DNA from: Paractinoplanes lichenicola
Lineage (GTDB): Bacteria; Actinomycetota; Actinomycetes; Mycobacteriales; Micromonosporaceae
Reading direction: 5' to 3'
Assembly: GCF_016785085.1 (NCBI RefSeq)
Contig: NZ_JAENHO010000006.1
Coordinates: 62,001-126,000 of the forward strand
DNA: 64,000 nucleotides
Positions within the stretch are counted from its first letter, which is position 1. Every line of letters starts with the position of its first letter. The notes under the pieces are model-generated. The model made no database searches and was not told where the DNA came from. It saw only the letters and a program-made list of their open reading frames with translations. Shown piece by piece: positions 10,001 to 17,889 of this stretch. A program made the translations under genes and the position numbers.

Positions 10001-12114
10001 CCGCCGTGGCCACGATCGACCCGATCGCCGCCCTGTGCCGCGCCGGGGCGGCCGCCGTCGTGTTGCTGCACGCCGTCGTCTCGGCGCTCGCCCGGCCCTG
10101 GTCGACCGCCCTGGCGCTGCTGGTCGTCGTGCTGATCGGCGCCCTCGCCGCGGTCATGGCCCGCACGCGGGTCGCCCCGATCGAGGACCCGCCGCCCGGC
10201 ACCCCGCTGCCCCCGCCCGGCCGGTTCTGGTCACCGTCCACGATCACCGAGGCCGACCTGGCCCGCGACGACACCGGCATGCCGCGGCACCGGGCCCAGA
10301 TCGGCGGGGCCGCCACCGGAGCGATCATGCTGGCGCTGCCCGGCGTGCTCGCCTCGGTCGCCGCCGACCAGGCCCACAGCGCGCTGATCGTGCTCACCGC
10401 CGCCCTCGCCGCGTCCAGCCTCAGCCTGGCCATGCTCGCGCTGGCCGGCCGCTACATCCCGCAGTTCCTGCCGTGGGCCACGGTCGGCCTGGTGCTGGGC
10501 GCGACGATCACCGCGTTCGCGTCGATCCCGACCCCGCACCCCACGGCCCTCTACGCGGCGGCCGCGGCCCTGCTCGGCGTGATGGCCGAGTTGTTGCGCG
10601 GCTCGATCCCCGCCCCCGGTCTCACGCTGGCCCGCGAGGGCGCGTTCTCGGGCAGCAGCTATCGCGCCCGCCGCTGGACGACGGCCCGCCCGCTCGGGCT
10701 CACCGGCCGCTGGCTGGTCGACCCGGCCACCAGCGCCGTCGTGCTGGCCCTGGTGCCCACCATCCTGGCCATCTTCTCGATCGCCCCGGCGCTGCGAGCC
10801 GCCCTGATCGACCCGCTGGGCCAGCTCCGGCACATCTGGGACGGCCCGATCCCCGCGCTGGCCGCGCCCTCGTCGGGTTACGTCGACGGCACCAGCGTCC
10901 TCGCGATCGTGCTGCTCACCGGGGCCGCCGCGCTCGCCGCGATCGGTTTCGGCGGCCGCGCGTCCGAGACCGTGCCGGTGATCATGCCGGGCCTGGCGAT
11001 CACCATCCTGATCACCCCGATCGCGCTGCACGCGCCGTATCCGACGGCCACCACCGCGGCCCTGGTCGTCTTCACGATCTCGATGCTCGGCCTGGCCCTC
11101 ACCCCGCCACCGGCCGGCCGCCGCTCGTCGCTGCTCGGCACGGTCCGCACGATCGTCTTCGTGATCGGCCTGCTCGCCGGCAACGCGGGCCTGGCCGGCA
11201 GCCTCGCCCAGCAGCGCCTCACCCTGCTCACGCTGGGCTGCGCGATCTTCGTCGGCCTGGCCGCCGCGCTGGCCGGCCGCAGCCGTTTCGCCCGCGTGCT
11301 GGGCTGGGTCTTCGCCGCCGTCATGGGCCAGTTCTTCGTGCTCACGGCCGCGATCGCCGCCGGGGTGGAACGCCCGTGGGCCGCGTTCGGCGTGCTCGCC
11401 GTGGGCGCCGCCCTGCTGATCCTCGAGGCCACCGTGCCCCGGCTGGGCCTCCCGCAATATCGCACCGAGGCCACGACGATCGAGTGGAGCGGCTACGCGT
11501 CCGCACTGATCGCCGGCGTCATGGCGTTCGACTCCCCCGCCCACCTGGCCGCCATGCTGGCCGCCTGGGGCGCCGTGCTCGGCCTGGCCGCCGCCCGCGT
11601 CGGCCGCCCGCCCAACCAGCGCCGCGCCCTGTTCTGGACGGCGGTCGGCTTCGAAGTGGTCGGCTGGTGGCTGTTCATCGCCCTGGCCGACGTCGCGCTG
11701 CCCGAGGCGTACACGCTGCCCTTCGCCGCCCTGGCCCTGCTGGTCGGCGTCATCGAGTCGCGCGACCGCCCCGACCTGAGCAGCTGGGTCGCCTACGGCC
11801 CGGCGCTGCTGGCCGCGTTCGTCCCCACGATCGGCATCGTCCTGGCCGGCGACGGCGGCGAGTTGCGCGAGGTCCTGCTGCTGCTGGCCGCCGTGGCCAC
11901 GCTGATCATCGGCTCCCGCAACCGCCAGCAGGCCCCCGTGGTCGTCGGCGCGGTCGCCACCATCATCGCCGCCGTCCACTTCGCCACGACCTTGGTCGGC
12001 CCCTGGCTCGTGCTGGTGCCACTCGGCGTCATCCTGCTCTGGGTCGGCGCCACGAACGAAAACCGCCGCCGCACCCGCGAAGGCCTGCGCGGAGCCTTGG
12101 TCCGAATGCGCTAG
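7003..12114 (+). CDS. Giant polytopic membrane protein, about 1700 residues, function unknown
   Basis: The GTG at 7003 follows GAGGAGG (6992-6998) and gives 1703 residues. Residues 1-60 form a charged, coiled-coil-like helix (DDELARIEASIADLKIRD, AAKERTQIAAKIQAA); residues ~65-165 are Pro-rich and disordered with a run of seven prolines; the rest is dozens of Ala/Leu/Val membrane segments with few loops, one long cytoplasmic-looking linker near 8000-8230 and another near 10190-10300. I recognise the general type of large actinobacterial membrane protein with repeated helix pairs, but no enzymatic motif. It looks monocistronic. Codon use is the same strong GC3 as its neighbours, so recent transfer is not indicated. 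Confidence 0.85.
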   Translation: MAAQGGQPDGYDDELARIEASIADLKIRDMAAAKERTQIAAKIQAAQFQRDILSHANQQKKTAKTRRPRRRGSDEFPPPPPPPTGAPPAGGEPPPPPRAARQAGSRPDWAPPGSPHTGPPGVATDGVTVLVDDPPPTERVAPPPRRSAGFTGAEHHPPEASSQSVQNILLALGALLIGVAAVVFAGVAVNNPFARAFILALCTAIALAVAPGIAKRGLSSTGETVAWVGLILLPLTLFALHGSSVTGGESVPVPLYLGITFALTAVAAFVYAGSTRLAAPRYATVVAVQPVPLLLADPMIQSPAGWGMALTVVAVLDLLLLTTVIRKGRLLPRWPWGRPGPADRRAQDPAALAEDPPERPETAGEEPDLIIPGLSGSRRRNWLRSRIFPGPRPGDAPPAGSVPLAPPATPPSADWLRELTFALLCVASAGALLYSSVALLQAQVLPDALRSGLVLVLAALTGAAAAYLLENQVARNIAGGVLALAVIGATARIADVVSPHWTLAVAAAAVAVTGAVVTMVPAEVRRGPQIASAVALGLIGVILVIDCLRAALEPLQAARPVWHAETANYAQRMAEAAGDLGWLLAFSALLVTIAAALALPPSVRHEGAVIGIALTALALPASLTLNWSEAPWPLVIAAVGIGAAGLAATTRRIAIVHVAAAGVVGFFGAGAALGAAWLTAAVLTALAGAGVMIAVAARQIPIRLYAWLVGDWAAGAAALALPGAVVSAALAVSDRGDGPPATEAVTVPALAVGFLAVAATLSYAAVFQVARRDISLPLTAGTGLGAISLALAALLAPGATAPDVWVGALLLVAAGLLFFSKSIDNGRRSDRVLDGPDIAAAAATVAICGALARVFALAFPQAPLAVAGVVVLIVALAVAVLPEDWARGPNRGLAVAGAVVGAIAGYLALAGAVRMLSVPADLWDADLSRVPAPGPGAWQAPFCLVAIAIAAALAAPRPWSHLFSAIAGALAAIGAPFALGLPWWSPLLIGGAVGVAYAMAAVATIDPIAALCRAGAAAVVLLHAVVSALARPWSTALALLVVVLIGALAAVMARTRVAPIEDPPPGTPLPPPGRFWSPSTITEADLARDDTGMPRHRAQIGGAATGAIMLALPGVLASVAADQAHSALIVLTAALAASSLSLAMLALAGRYIPQFLPWATVGLVLGATITAFASIPTPHPTALYAAAAALLGVMAELLRGSIPAPGLTLAREGAFSGSSYRARRWTTARPLGLTGRWLVDPATSAVVLALVPTILAIFSIAPALRAALIDPLGQLRHIWDGPIPALAAPSSGYVDGTSVLAIVLLTGAAALAAIGFGGRASETVPVIMPGLAITILITPIALHAPYPTATTAALVVFTISMLGLALTPPPAGRRSSLLGTVRTIVFVIGLLAGNAGLAGSLAQQRLTLLTLGCAIFVGLAAALAGRSRFARVLGWVFAAVMGQFFVLTAAIAAGVERPWAAFGVLAVGAALLILEATVPRLGLPQYRTEATTIEWSGYASALIAGVMAFDSPAHLAAMLAAWGAVLGLAAARVGRPPNQRRALFWTAVGFEVVGWWLFIALADVALPEAYTLPFAALALLVGVIESRDRPDLSSWVAYGPALLAAFVPTIGIVLAGDGGELREVLLLLAAVATLIIGSRNRQQAPVVVGAVATIIAAVHFATTLVGPWLVLVPLGVILLWVGATNENRRRTREGLRGALVRMR

Positions 12115-12319
12115 GGCGTTCTTCGCGCGCCCCTCGGCGTCATCCTGCGCTGGTCGAAGGCGATAAAACCTTTTTCGTACGAGTTCTCCAACGCGCTCTG
12201 CTTCGACAGACCCGGCCGGGTGGGTGGTGACGCTCCGCGCGCCCGCTACGGGTGGGCCCGGCGGGAACGCTCCCTGCTACGTACGCGACTTTTGCCGGTC
12301 GCGCTCACGCCGCACCACA

Positions 12320-12815
12320 CCTGTGGGCCCGCGCCGCTGGAGCCGCGGCTCGCTCTTTTCGGGCCCGCCCCGCCGTTCGCCCGGCCTTGGACCCCGCTCA
12401 CTTGGCCGGACTTGGACCCCGCTCACTTGGCCGGACTTGAACCGCGGCTCGCTCGGCCGGACTCGGGCGCGCCGCACTCGGCCGGACGTGGGCCGCGGCT
12501 CGCTCTTTGGGTCCGCGCCGCCGTTCGCCCAAGCGTGGGCCCGGTTCACTTGGCAGGACTCGGGCCGCGGCTCGCTCTTTCGGGCCCGCGCCGCCGTTCG
12601 TCCGAACTTGGACCCCCGCTCACTCGGCCGGACTTGGACCGCCACTCGCTCGACCGGGCTCGAGCGCGCCACACTCAGCCGGACTCAGGCCGCCGCCCGC
12701 CCGACCGGACTTGGGCGCGCCACACTCAGCCGGACTCAGGCCGCCGCCCGCCCGACCGGACTTGGGCGCGCCACACTCGGCCGGACCTGGGCCGCGGCTT
12801 GTTCGGTTGGCCTTG
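12320..12815. repeat. Imperfect intergenic repeat block (25-26 bp units, 51-bp higher-order copies)
   Basis: The 709 bases between 12115 and 12823 hold no convincing gene. From about 12320 they consist of degenerate units built around GCCGGACTTGG and GCCGCGGCTCGCTCTTT. Two units starting at 12387 and 12412 are exact 25-bp copies. Further on, a 51-bp period is exact from 12664 to 12765, with a third partial copy from 12766. A longer word with GCCGCGGCTCGCTCTTT recurs near 12342, 12492 and 12561. Frames through the block stay open only because of the repeats. Confidence 0.85.
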
Positions 12816-12823
12816 GCTGCTGC

Positions 12824-13135
12824 TCAGTCGGTTGGGAGCAACGGGCGCATGAAGGTGCGTTCGTAGCGCAGGACGCATTGCGACTCGTCGCGGATGCGGT
12901 CGGCCGCGATGAACTCCGGGTCGTGGCCGAACAGCGCGCGATACCGCTCATAGGCCGCCAAGCTCTCGAAGCTGAACAACGCCTCGGCCCGATCGCTGGC
13001 CCCTTCGGCGGGCAGGAAATAGCCGTGGTGCAGGCCGCCGTGCTTGGCCACGAGCCGCATCCATTCGCGGGCGAAGCGCTCGAACGCCTCGATCCGCTCC
13101 GGGTCGATCGTGTAGTGCACGACGCACGTGATCAC
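12824..13135 (-). CDS. NIPSNAP-like dimeric alpha-beta barrel protein
   Basis: This small cytoplasmic protein of 103 residues contains a ferredoxin-like alpha-beta barrel: a start strand (ITCVVHYTIDPERIEAFERFA), a conserved HHGYF segment and a second half ending CVLRYERTFMRP. It resembles the NIPSNAP family found widely in actinobacteria, whose biochemical role is unclear. I chose the GTG at 13135 because it begins the first strand; the frame is open upstream only as a shadow of the divergent phosphatase gene. Only 24 bases separate it from that gene. Confidence 0.8.
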   Translation of the reverse strand: MITCVVHYTIDPERIEAFERFAREWMRLVAKHGGLHHGYFLPAEGASDRAEALFSFESLAAYERYRALFGHDPEFIAADRIRDESQCVLRYERTFMRPLLPTD

Positions 13136-13159
13136 GTACCCGACCCTACATTTACGGGC

Positions 13160-13771
13160 ATGCGCACGCTTCACGTAGTCACCCATCCCGAGGCCACCCA
13201 CCACGTCGACGGCCTGGTCGGCGGCTGGTTCGACTCCGATCTCACGCCCCGCGGAGCCGCCCACGCGGCAAAGATCGCCGACGTGCTCGCGACCCGTGCC
13301 CCCGGTGCCGAGATTCACTCGTCCGACCTGCTGCGCACCCGTCGCACCGCCGAGATCATCGCCGCTCGCCTGGACACCGAGGTCATCCTCGACCGCGGGC
13401 TGCGCGAGAAGTCGTACGGGGAAGCCGGTGGCCGCCCGCAGGCCTGGCTGGATGCCCGTTTTGTGCCGCCGCCGCGCGACGGTGAGCGCATGCGCCACGA
13501 CGAGGGCGTGCCCGGCGCCGAGACCAAACACGACCTTGCCGTACGGGTCTATGCCGCGCTCGGCCGCATCCTCGAGTCGGACGCGGCCCACCAGGTGATC
13601 GTCACCCACGGCATGGCCGCGACGTTCGTGCTGGCGGCCTGGATCGAGATGCCTCTGGAGGCGGCGGGCCGGGTCGCGTTCCGCTTCTCAGCCGGCGGCG
13701 TCACGACCCTGCACGAGGACGACTATTTCCACAACCACGCCGTGGTCAGCCTCAACGAAGACGTCCGGTGA
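13160..13771 (+). CDS. Histidine phosphatase (phosphoglycerate mutase-like) family protein with altered RHG motif
   Basis: This is a 203-residue member of the branch-1 histidine phosphatase fold. The catalytic N-terminal motif, normally RHG, reads VTHPEATHH, so the phospho-accepting His is kept but the flanking Arg and Gly are replaced. Other active-site parts are present: SDLLRTRRTAE, the acidic REKSYGEAGG and the second His in IVTHGMAA. Start ATG 13160 is preceded by TTTACGGGC with weak ribosome-site character. Its 3' end overlaps the convergent GNAT gene by 20 bases. Substrate unknown. Confidence 0.82.
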   Translation: MRTLHVVTHPEATHHVDGLVGGWFDSDLTPRGAAHAAKIADVLATRAPGAEIHSSDLLRTRRTAEIIAARLDTEVILDRGLREKSYGEAGGRPQAWLDARFVPPPRDGERMRHDEGVPGAETKHDLAVRVYAALGRILESDAAHQVIVTHGMAATFVLAAWIEMPLEAAGRVAFRFSAGGVTTLHEDDYFHNHAVVSLNEDVR

Positions 13772-14264
13772 GCCCGCGGCCCCCGGGTTCCCGCGCCACC
13801 CGCTTCTCCATCACCCGGGTCGGCCGGGATTTGGTGAGGTCGGGGCGCAGGTCGATCTGCCGATAGCCGACGGCCTGCCAAAAAGCGTACGCCGGCTCGT
13901 TGTTGACCAGCACCCCGAGGCGCAACGCGGTGGCGCCCTTCGACCGGTAGCGTTCCTCGATCGCCTCGACGATGGCGCGGCCGTGCCCCTGGCGATCGAG
14001 GCGACCGTCCACCAGCAACAGCCCGATCCACGGGTGACCGTCGACCGGATGCTCGTCGAGCAGCTGAGCGAACCCGACCACCCGGCCGCCGGCGTCCCGG
14101 GCCACGACCGTGTCGTCGCTGAGCACCGCCTCGACCTCGGCGCGGGACAAGGCGTCGAGGTCGAGGTCGCCGCTGAGACGCCAATACTCGGGCCGCGAGC
14201 AGCAGATCTCGTACAGGCTCTCCAGCTCCGGCCCGGCCAGGGTGGCCTCGCTCAGGAAGATCAC
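13752..14264 (-). CDS. GNAT-family N-acetyltransferase
   Basis: This 170-residue acetyl-CoA-dependent acetyltransferase shows the GNAT core: a beta-strand with VVGFAQLL, then WIGLLLVD and the pyrophosphate-binding loop DRQGHGRAIVEAI, then LGVLVNNEPAYAFWQAVGY. GTG 14264 is the only sensible start. The last 20 bases overlap the convergent phosphatase gene. The acceptor substrate is unknown; members near methyltransferases often modify small molecules, but nothing here tests that. Confidence 0.85.
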   Translation of the reverse strand: MIFLSEATLAGPELESLYEICCSRPEYWRLSGDLDLDALSRAEVEAVLSDDTVVARDAGGRVVGFAQLLDEHPVDGHPWIGLLLVDGRLDRQGHGRAIVEAIEERYRSKGATALRLGVLVNNEPAYAFWQAVGYRQIDLRPDLTKSRPTRVMEKRVAREPGGRGLTGRLR

Positions 14265-14278
14265 CCTGGCACTCTAAG

Positions 14279-15025
14279 TCAGCGCTTCTTCAGGGCGAAC
14301 ACGCCCCAGCCCAGGTAGCGCCGCTGATAGCGCACATAGTTGAGCGGCGCGGTGTCGAGCTCGGCTCGGAAGTCGGCGGCCAGCTCGTCCTCCGGGTTCT
14401 CGTCGAGCCAGGTGCGGACGGTGAGCCACTGGGCCGCGGTGTAACGGTCCCAGCTGTCCGGGTCGGCCAGCACCATCTCGACCAGATCCCAGCCCAGCCG
14501 GCCGAACGACGCCACCAGGCCCGGCAGGTCGGTGAAGTCGTCCTTCTTCGCAGCATGGGAGCCCCGCACCGCGGCCTCGTCGGGCGGATCCTCCCGCCAG
14601 AACGGCTCCCCGATCAGCAACAGCCCACCCGGACGCAGGCTGCGCTCCAGCAACTCGACGGTGCCGTCCAGCCCGTCACCGATCCAGGTCGCCCCGATGC
14701 AGGCGGCCACGTCGACAGGCTCGGCCGACACGAACCCGGCCGCATCGCCGTGCACAAAGTTCACGCTTTCGGCCACGCCCAGCTCCGCGGCCCGCTCCCG
14801 AGCCTGCTCGACGAAGACCGTGCTGATGTCGACACCCGTACCGGAAATGCCGTGCTCCCGGCTCCAGGTGCACAACATCTCACCGGTGCCGCACGCCAGG
14901 TCGAGCATGGTCATGCCGGGCCGCAGGCGCAGCACCCGCCCGAGCAGGGCCAGCTTCACCTCATCGATCGGATTGTGAACACGGTGCCACTGCTCACGAA
15001 TGACAAAACTACGCGGAAGATCCAC
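14279..15025 (-). CDS. SAM-dependent class I methyltransferase
   Basis: This 248-residue enzyme has a Rossmann methyltransferase core: motif I LDLACGTGEML (about residues 41-51), motif II GVDISTVFVEQAR, and the post-motif DVAACIGATWIGDGLDG, then RPGGLLLIGEPFW. A C-terminal cap carries several Trp residues. The start is GTG 15025 (MDLPRSF). It lies 14 bases upstream of the GNAT gene on the same strand and could form a short operon with it. The methyl acceptor cannot be predicted. Confidence 0.85.
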   Translation of the reverse strand: MDLPRSFVIREQWHRVHNPIDEVKLALLGRVLRLRPGMTMLDLACGTGEMLCTWSREHGISGTGVDISTVFVEQARERAAELGVAESVNFVHGDAAGFVSAEPVDVAACIGATWIGDGLDGTVELLERSLRPGGLLLIGEPFWREDPPDEAAVRGSHAAKKDDFTDLPGLVASFGRLGWDLVEMVLADPDSWDRYTAAQWLTVRTWLDENPEDELAADFRAELDTAPLNYVRYQRRYLGWGVFALKKR

Positions 15026-15159
15026 TTCGAGAATTCCTAACGCCGGACGAACGAATGGTCAGCTCAGAACCGGCAAGAACCCTCATACAACGCACCCCCA
15101 CAGCAGGTCTGTCGCCCGACCGTAGGCCACCCCCGCGCCGACAGCCACCGATTTACCGC

Positions 15160-15612
15160 TCAGCCAGGAATCACCTGGTCAGCCCCGTCGTAGTGCTCCC
15201 ACCACTTCTCGCGCCGGTGCTTGGTGATCACGCCGTCGAACCGGGTCAGCAGCAAGTTGTCGCCGTTGAACGAGAACGCGGCATCTTCGGCGCCCGAGTC
15301 CAGCACGCGCCGGACGACGGTGAGCATGTTCCGCACCTGCCAGTCGATGTCCTCCACCTGCTTGGCGAAGCGAAAACCGACCGAGACGTACGGGCTCGGC
15401 TCCCACTCCCACCAGCCGTCATCGCCGTGAACACTGATGTAGCGGCTCTGCCCGGCACGCACGGTCAGTCCGAATCCTTGCCGGTCATTGAGGTCGGCCG
15501 CCAGCAACGGCGCGGTTCCCGTCGGGCGGTAGTCCACCTCGGGCACGGCCCGCTCCGCGACCTGCTCGACCGGTGTGTCCCCGGCGAGAGTCAGCGAATA
15601 TTCGATCGCCAT
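15160..15612 (-). CDS. SitI3-like immunity protein
   Basis: The 150-residue product begins MAIEYSLTLAGDTPVEQ and carries the pattern I associate with SitI3-type immunity proteins: LNDRQGFGLTV, a Trp/Glu-rich WWEWEPSPYVSVGFRF and the C-terminal LLLTRFDGVITKHRREKWW. SitI3 was named in Myxococcus as the immunity to a surface toxin. It starts four bases after the stop of a CdiA-CT-like toxin gene, the order expected for a toxin-immunity pair. The family assignment is from memory of the sequence style; neutralisation of the neighbour toxin is inference. Confidence 0.65.
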   Translation of the reverse strand: MAIEYSLTLAGDTPVEQVAERAVPEVDYRPTGTAPLLAADLNDRQGFGLTVRAGQSRYISVHGDDGWWEWEPSPYVSVGFRFAKQVEDIDWQVRNMLTVVRRVLDSGAEDAAFSFNGDNLLLTRFDGVITKHRREKWWEHYDGADQVIPG

Positions 15613-15616
15613 TCCG

Positions 15617-16288
15617 TCATGCCCCTTCCTCGCCCACCCCAGGCAGATCGAGCTGCACGATCTCCCTGTCCCGGGTGATGGCCTTCACTTCCTTGAGCCC
15701 CTCGATTGGCCAGTCCATGAATTGTCGCCGTAGGGCACCGAGATCCCCGGACCAGTCCGCCAGGTTCACGATCACTCGCTGCGTCTGCCCGTCCTCAACC
15801 TTGTCGGACGCCTCCGACCAGATACCTCGGACCGGCTTACCGTCGTCGGGCGAATAGCAGTCGAAGACCCGGCCCTCGATCAAGTAATCAGGCCGGGTCT
15901 CGGGCCGGCCGGTATCGCCGAACTCCCGCCTGGCCCCGGCCACCTCGCCTGGCGTCGGGTTCTGCCTGATCTCGTAGCCCTGATCAGCGATGATCACGGC
16001 TGCCGAGTTCTCCCGATCAATGGACCGCCGGCCTGAAGCGTCGGCCCGGCGAGGAATGCCGGTGGTGTGGCCGCTCGGCGTGCCACCCGGGGTTCCGGTC
16101 CGCTCAGTAACAAGGTCAGCGGCGCGATCTCCGCGCCCGGCGCCGGCACGACCGTCCCGCGCCGTGCCCTCGGCCCTGTCCTGCGCGGCGCGCACCGACC
16201 GTGGATCGCCTCCACCGCCCGAACGCGGCCTCGTTTCGCCGTGATCGGCGGGTGGGTCGTCGTTTCCGCCGTGCGGCCGCCTCGCCAT
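15617..16288 (-). CDS. Standalone CdiA C-terminal tRNase-like toxin domain
   Basis: The 223-residue product has a disordered, Arg/Gly-rich first ~85 residues and then a compact domain (about 88-215) resembling CdiA C-terminal tRNase toxins: RRSIDRENSAAVIIADQGY, IRQNPTPGE, RPDYLIEGRVFDCYSP, EASDKVEDGQTQRVIVNL and WPIEGLKEV. The Asp/Glu and Lys in PDYLIEG and DKVEDGQ are candidate active-site residues. There is no signal peptide, WXG100, LXG or RHS trafficking part, and no earlier start in frame, so this is either a truncated polymorphic toxin or a standalone module. The immunity-like gene follows after four bases. Confidence 0.65.
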   Translation of the reverse strand: MARRPHGGNDDPPADHGETRPRSGGGGDPRSVRAAQDRAEGTARDGRAGAGRGDRAADLVTERTGTPGGTPSGHTTGIPRRADASGRRSIDRENSAAVIIADQGYEIRQNPTPGEVAGARREFGDTGRPETRPDYLIEGRVFDCYSPDDGKPVRGIWSEASDKVEDGQTQRVIVNLADWSGDLGALRRQFMDWPIEGLKEVKAITRDREIVQLDLPGVGEEGA

Positions 16289-16322
16289 ACGGCCATTGAA
16301 ATTGACGGGAGCAAATGCGAGA

Positions 16323-17830
16323 TCAGTCGGCGAGGGGCATCGGGTTGGGGTGGCAGAGTTGGGGGTTGGCCAGTTCGGCGCACGGGCGGTCGCCGTGGGC
16401 TCGGATGATGTCGGCGCCGACCTGGTTCGTCAGGTAGCGCAGGAAGCTGGCCGCCAGCGAATGGGCGTCCGGGTCGCCGTTGGTGTAGCCGAGTTCGGTT
16501 TCCCAGAACGGGTATGTGCCGTGGTCGGCGTCGACGACTGTGGCCTGGTGGCCGTCGATGCGGACCAGGGCCAGGCCTTCACGGTCGGTGGCCGCGCCGA
16601 GTTCGCTGTAACCGAGTGCACCGGGTGTCTCCGCTACGGCGCGCAACACGTCTTCGGTCGAGTTGCGGGCGCATCGCACCACCCCGCCGGGCGACCCAGG
16701 ATCCGTATCACGGCAATGTCCGAATTGCTGCCCGGTTCCCGCAGGCCGTCGAGCACTCGGCGTTGGAAGGCGGCCCGAGTCCCCGAGCCCGGGTTGCGGC
16801 TGATCAACCGCACGGCCTCGTCCCGCCCGCCGATCTGCTTCCAGTTGGTGATCTCGCCGCGGTACAGCCTGCGGATCTGCTCCGCCTTCAGGTCGCGCAC
16901 CCCGGTGTCCGCGTTGACCACCAGCGTGAACAGCACGAACGCGATCGGCCGGGCCACCAGTCCGGGCATGCCGTCGGGCTTCTCGCCGTCCGAGAAGGCC
17001 AGCATCTCCGCGCCCTCGCCGGCCTTGTCGAGCGACAACAGCCCCTCGCCGCTGCCGCGCATCTCGAAGTCGAACTCGGCCGCCGTGCACGCGTCCTGAT
17101 AGGAGCGGGCCGCCTCGCGTACCACCGGCTCGAAGGCGGTCGACCCGCCGATCGCCAGCCGGCCCGACGCGCAGTCGATCGGCAGCTCGTCGCTGCTGCG
17201 GAAGAAGACGACCGACTGCGCGACAACCAGCACCGCCAGGAACGCGATGAGCGCCATGGCCCGCTTCGACGTGCCGAGGCGGCTGCGGGTCTCGATGATG
17301 CGCCCGCCGCCGACCCCGCCCTTGATCGTGCCGACCACCATCGGGTCGGGATACGCCCCGTCGGTCTTCTTGGTGCCGTCGGCGCTGTCGAGGGCGGCCA
17401 GCAGCTTGTAGTGGTCGTGCCGGTTCATCGGCACCTTGGGCAGTTCGACCAGATCATCCCGTACGGTCAGGCCGCCGAGGCTCGACCGCAGGTTCTCGTC
17501 GCTGAGCTCGGTGACGACCACACCCACGACGCGCCGCCCGGGGAAGCTCACCCGGATGCCGGCGTGGTCGTCATCCCGTACGGCGTAGTCGTGCTCGTCG
17601 ATGTTGGTGCGGCCGGTGTTCTCGATGCGCAGCAGCACGATGCTGGGGTCGACCAGCGCGACGCCGTCCTTGCTGAGCTCGCCCAGCGCACCTGGCGCCG
17701 CCGTCTCGCCCACGTCGTTGGCCGTGGTGTCCATCTGGACCCGATAGCCCAGTCGCTTACGACCCTTGACCAGGAATTCGTAGATCGCCGCGATCGTCGG
17801 CACCACGATACCGAGCGCCGCGAGGGCCAC
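16323..17830 (-). pseudogene. Membrane-anchored PstS-like phosphate/solute-binding protein, frameshifted
   Basis: From GTG 17830 the product has an N-terminal hydrophobic segment, a ~190-residue domain of unknown type, a second membrane segment (MALIAFLAVLVVAQSVVFF) and then a PstS-like domain: LAIGGSTAFEPVVREAA, FSDGEKPDG, LYRGEITNWKQIGG, SRNPGSGTRAAFQRRVL. Near 16713-16720 the frame breaks: the next stretch, GVVRCARNSTEDVL ... LGYSELG ... FLRYLTNQVGADIIRAHGD, continues one frame over to a stop at 16323. A single missing base after NSD would restore a normal family alignment. Without repair the reading frame ends at 16634. It may be a true pseudogene or a sequencing error. Confidence 0.75.
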
Positions 17831-17889
17831 ACTCCACCAGAGTTCGATGGATCAAGCGTAGGAGCCGGAGACGAACGGGATTCGAGCGC

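Noticed and set aside
12220-13159. Long plus-strand reading frames through the repeat block, one fused in frame to the histidine phosphatase
   Set aside because: They consist of repeat translation, lack a ribosome site and domain, and the phosphatase has its own start at 13160.
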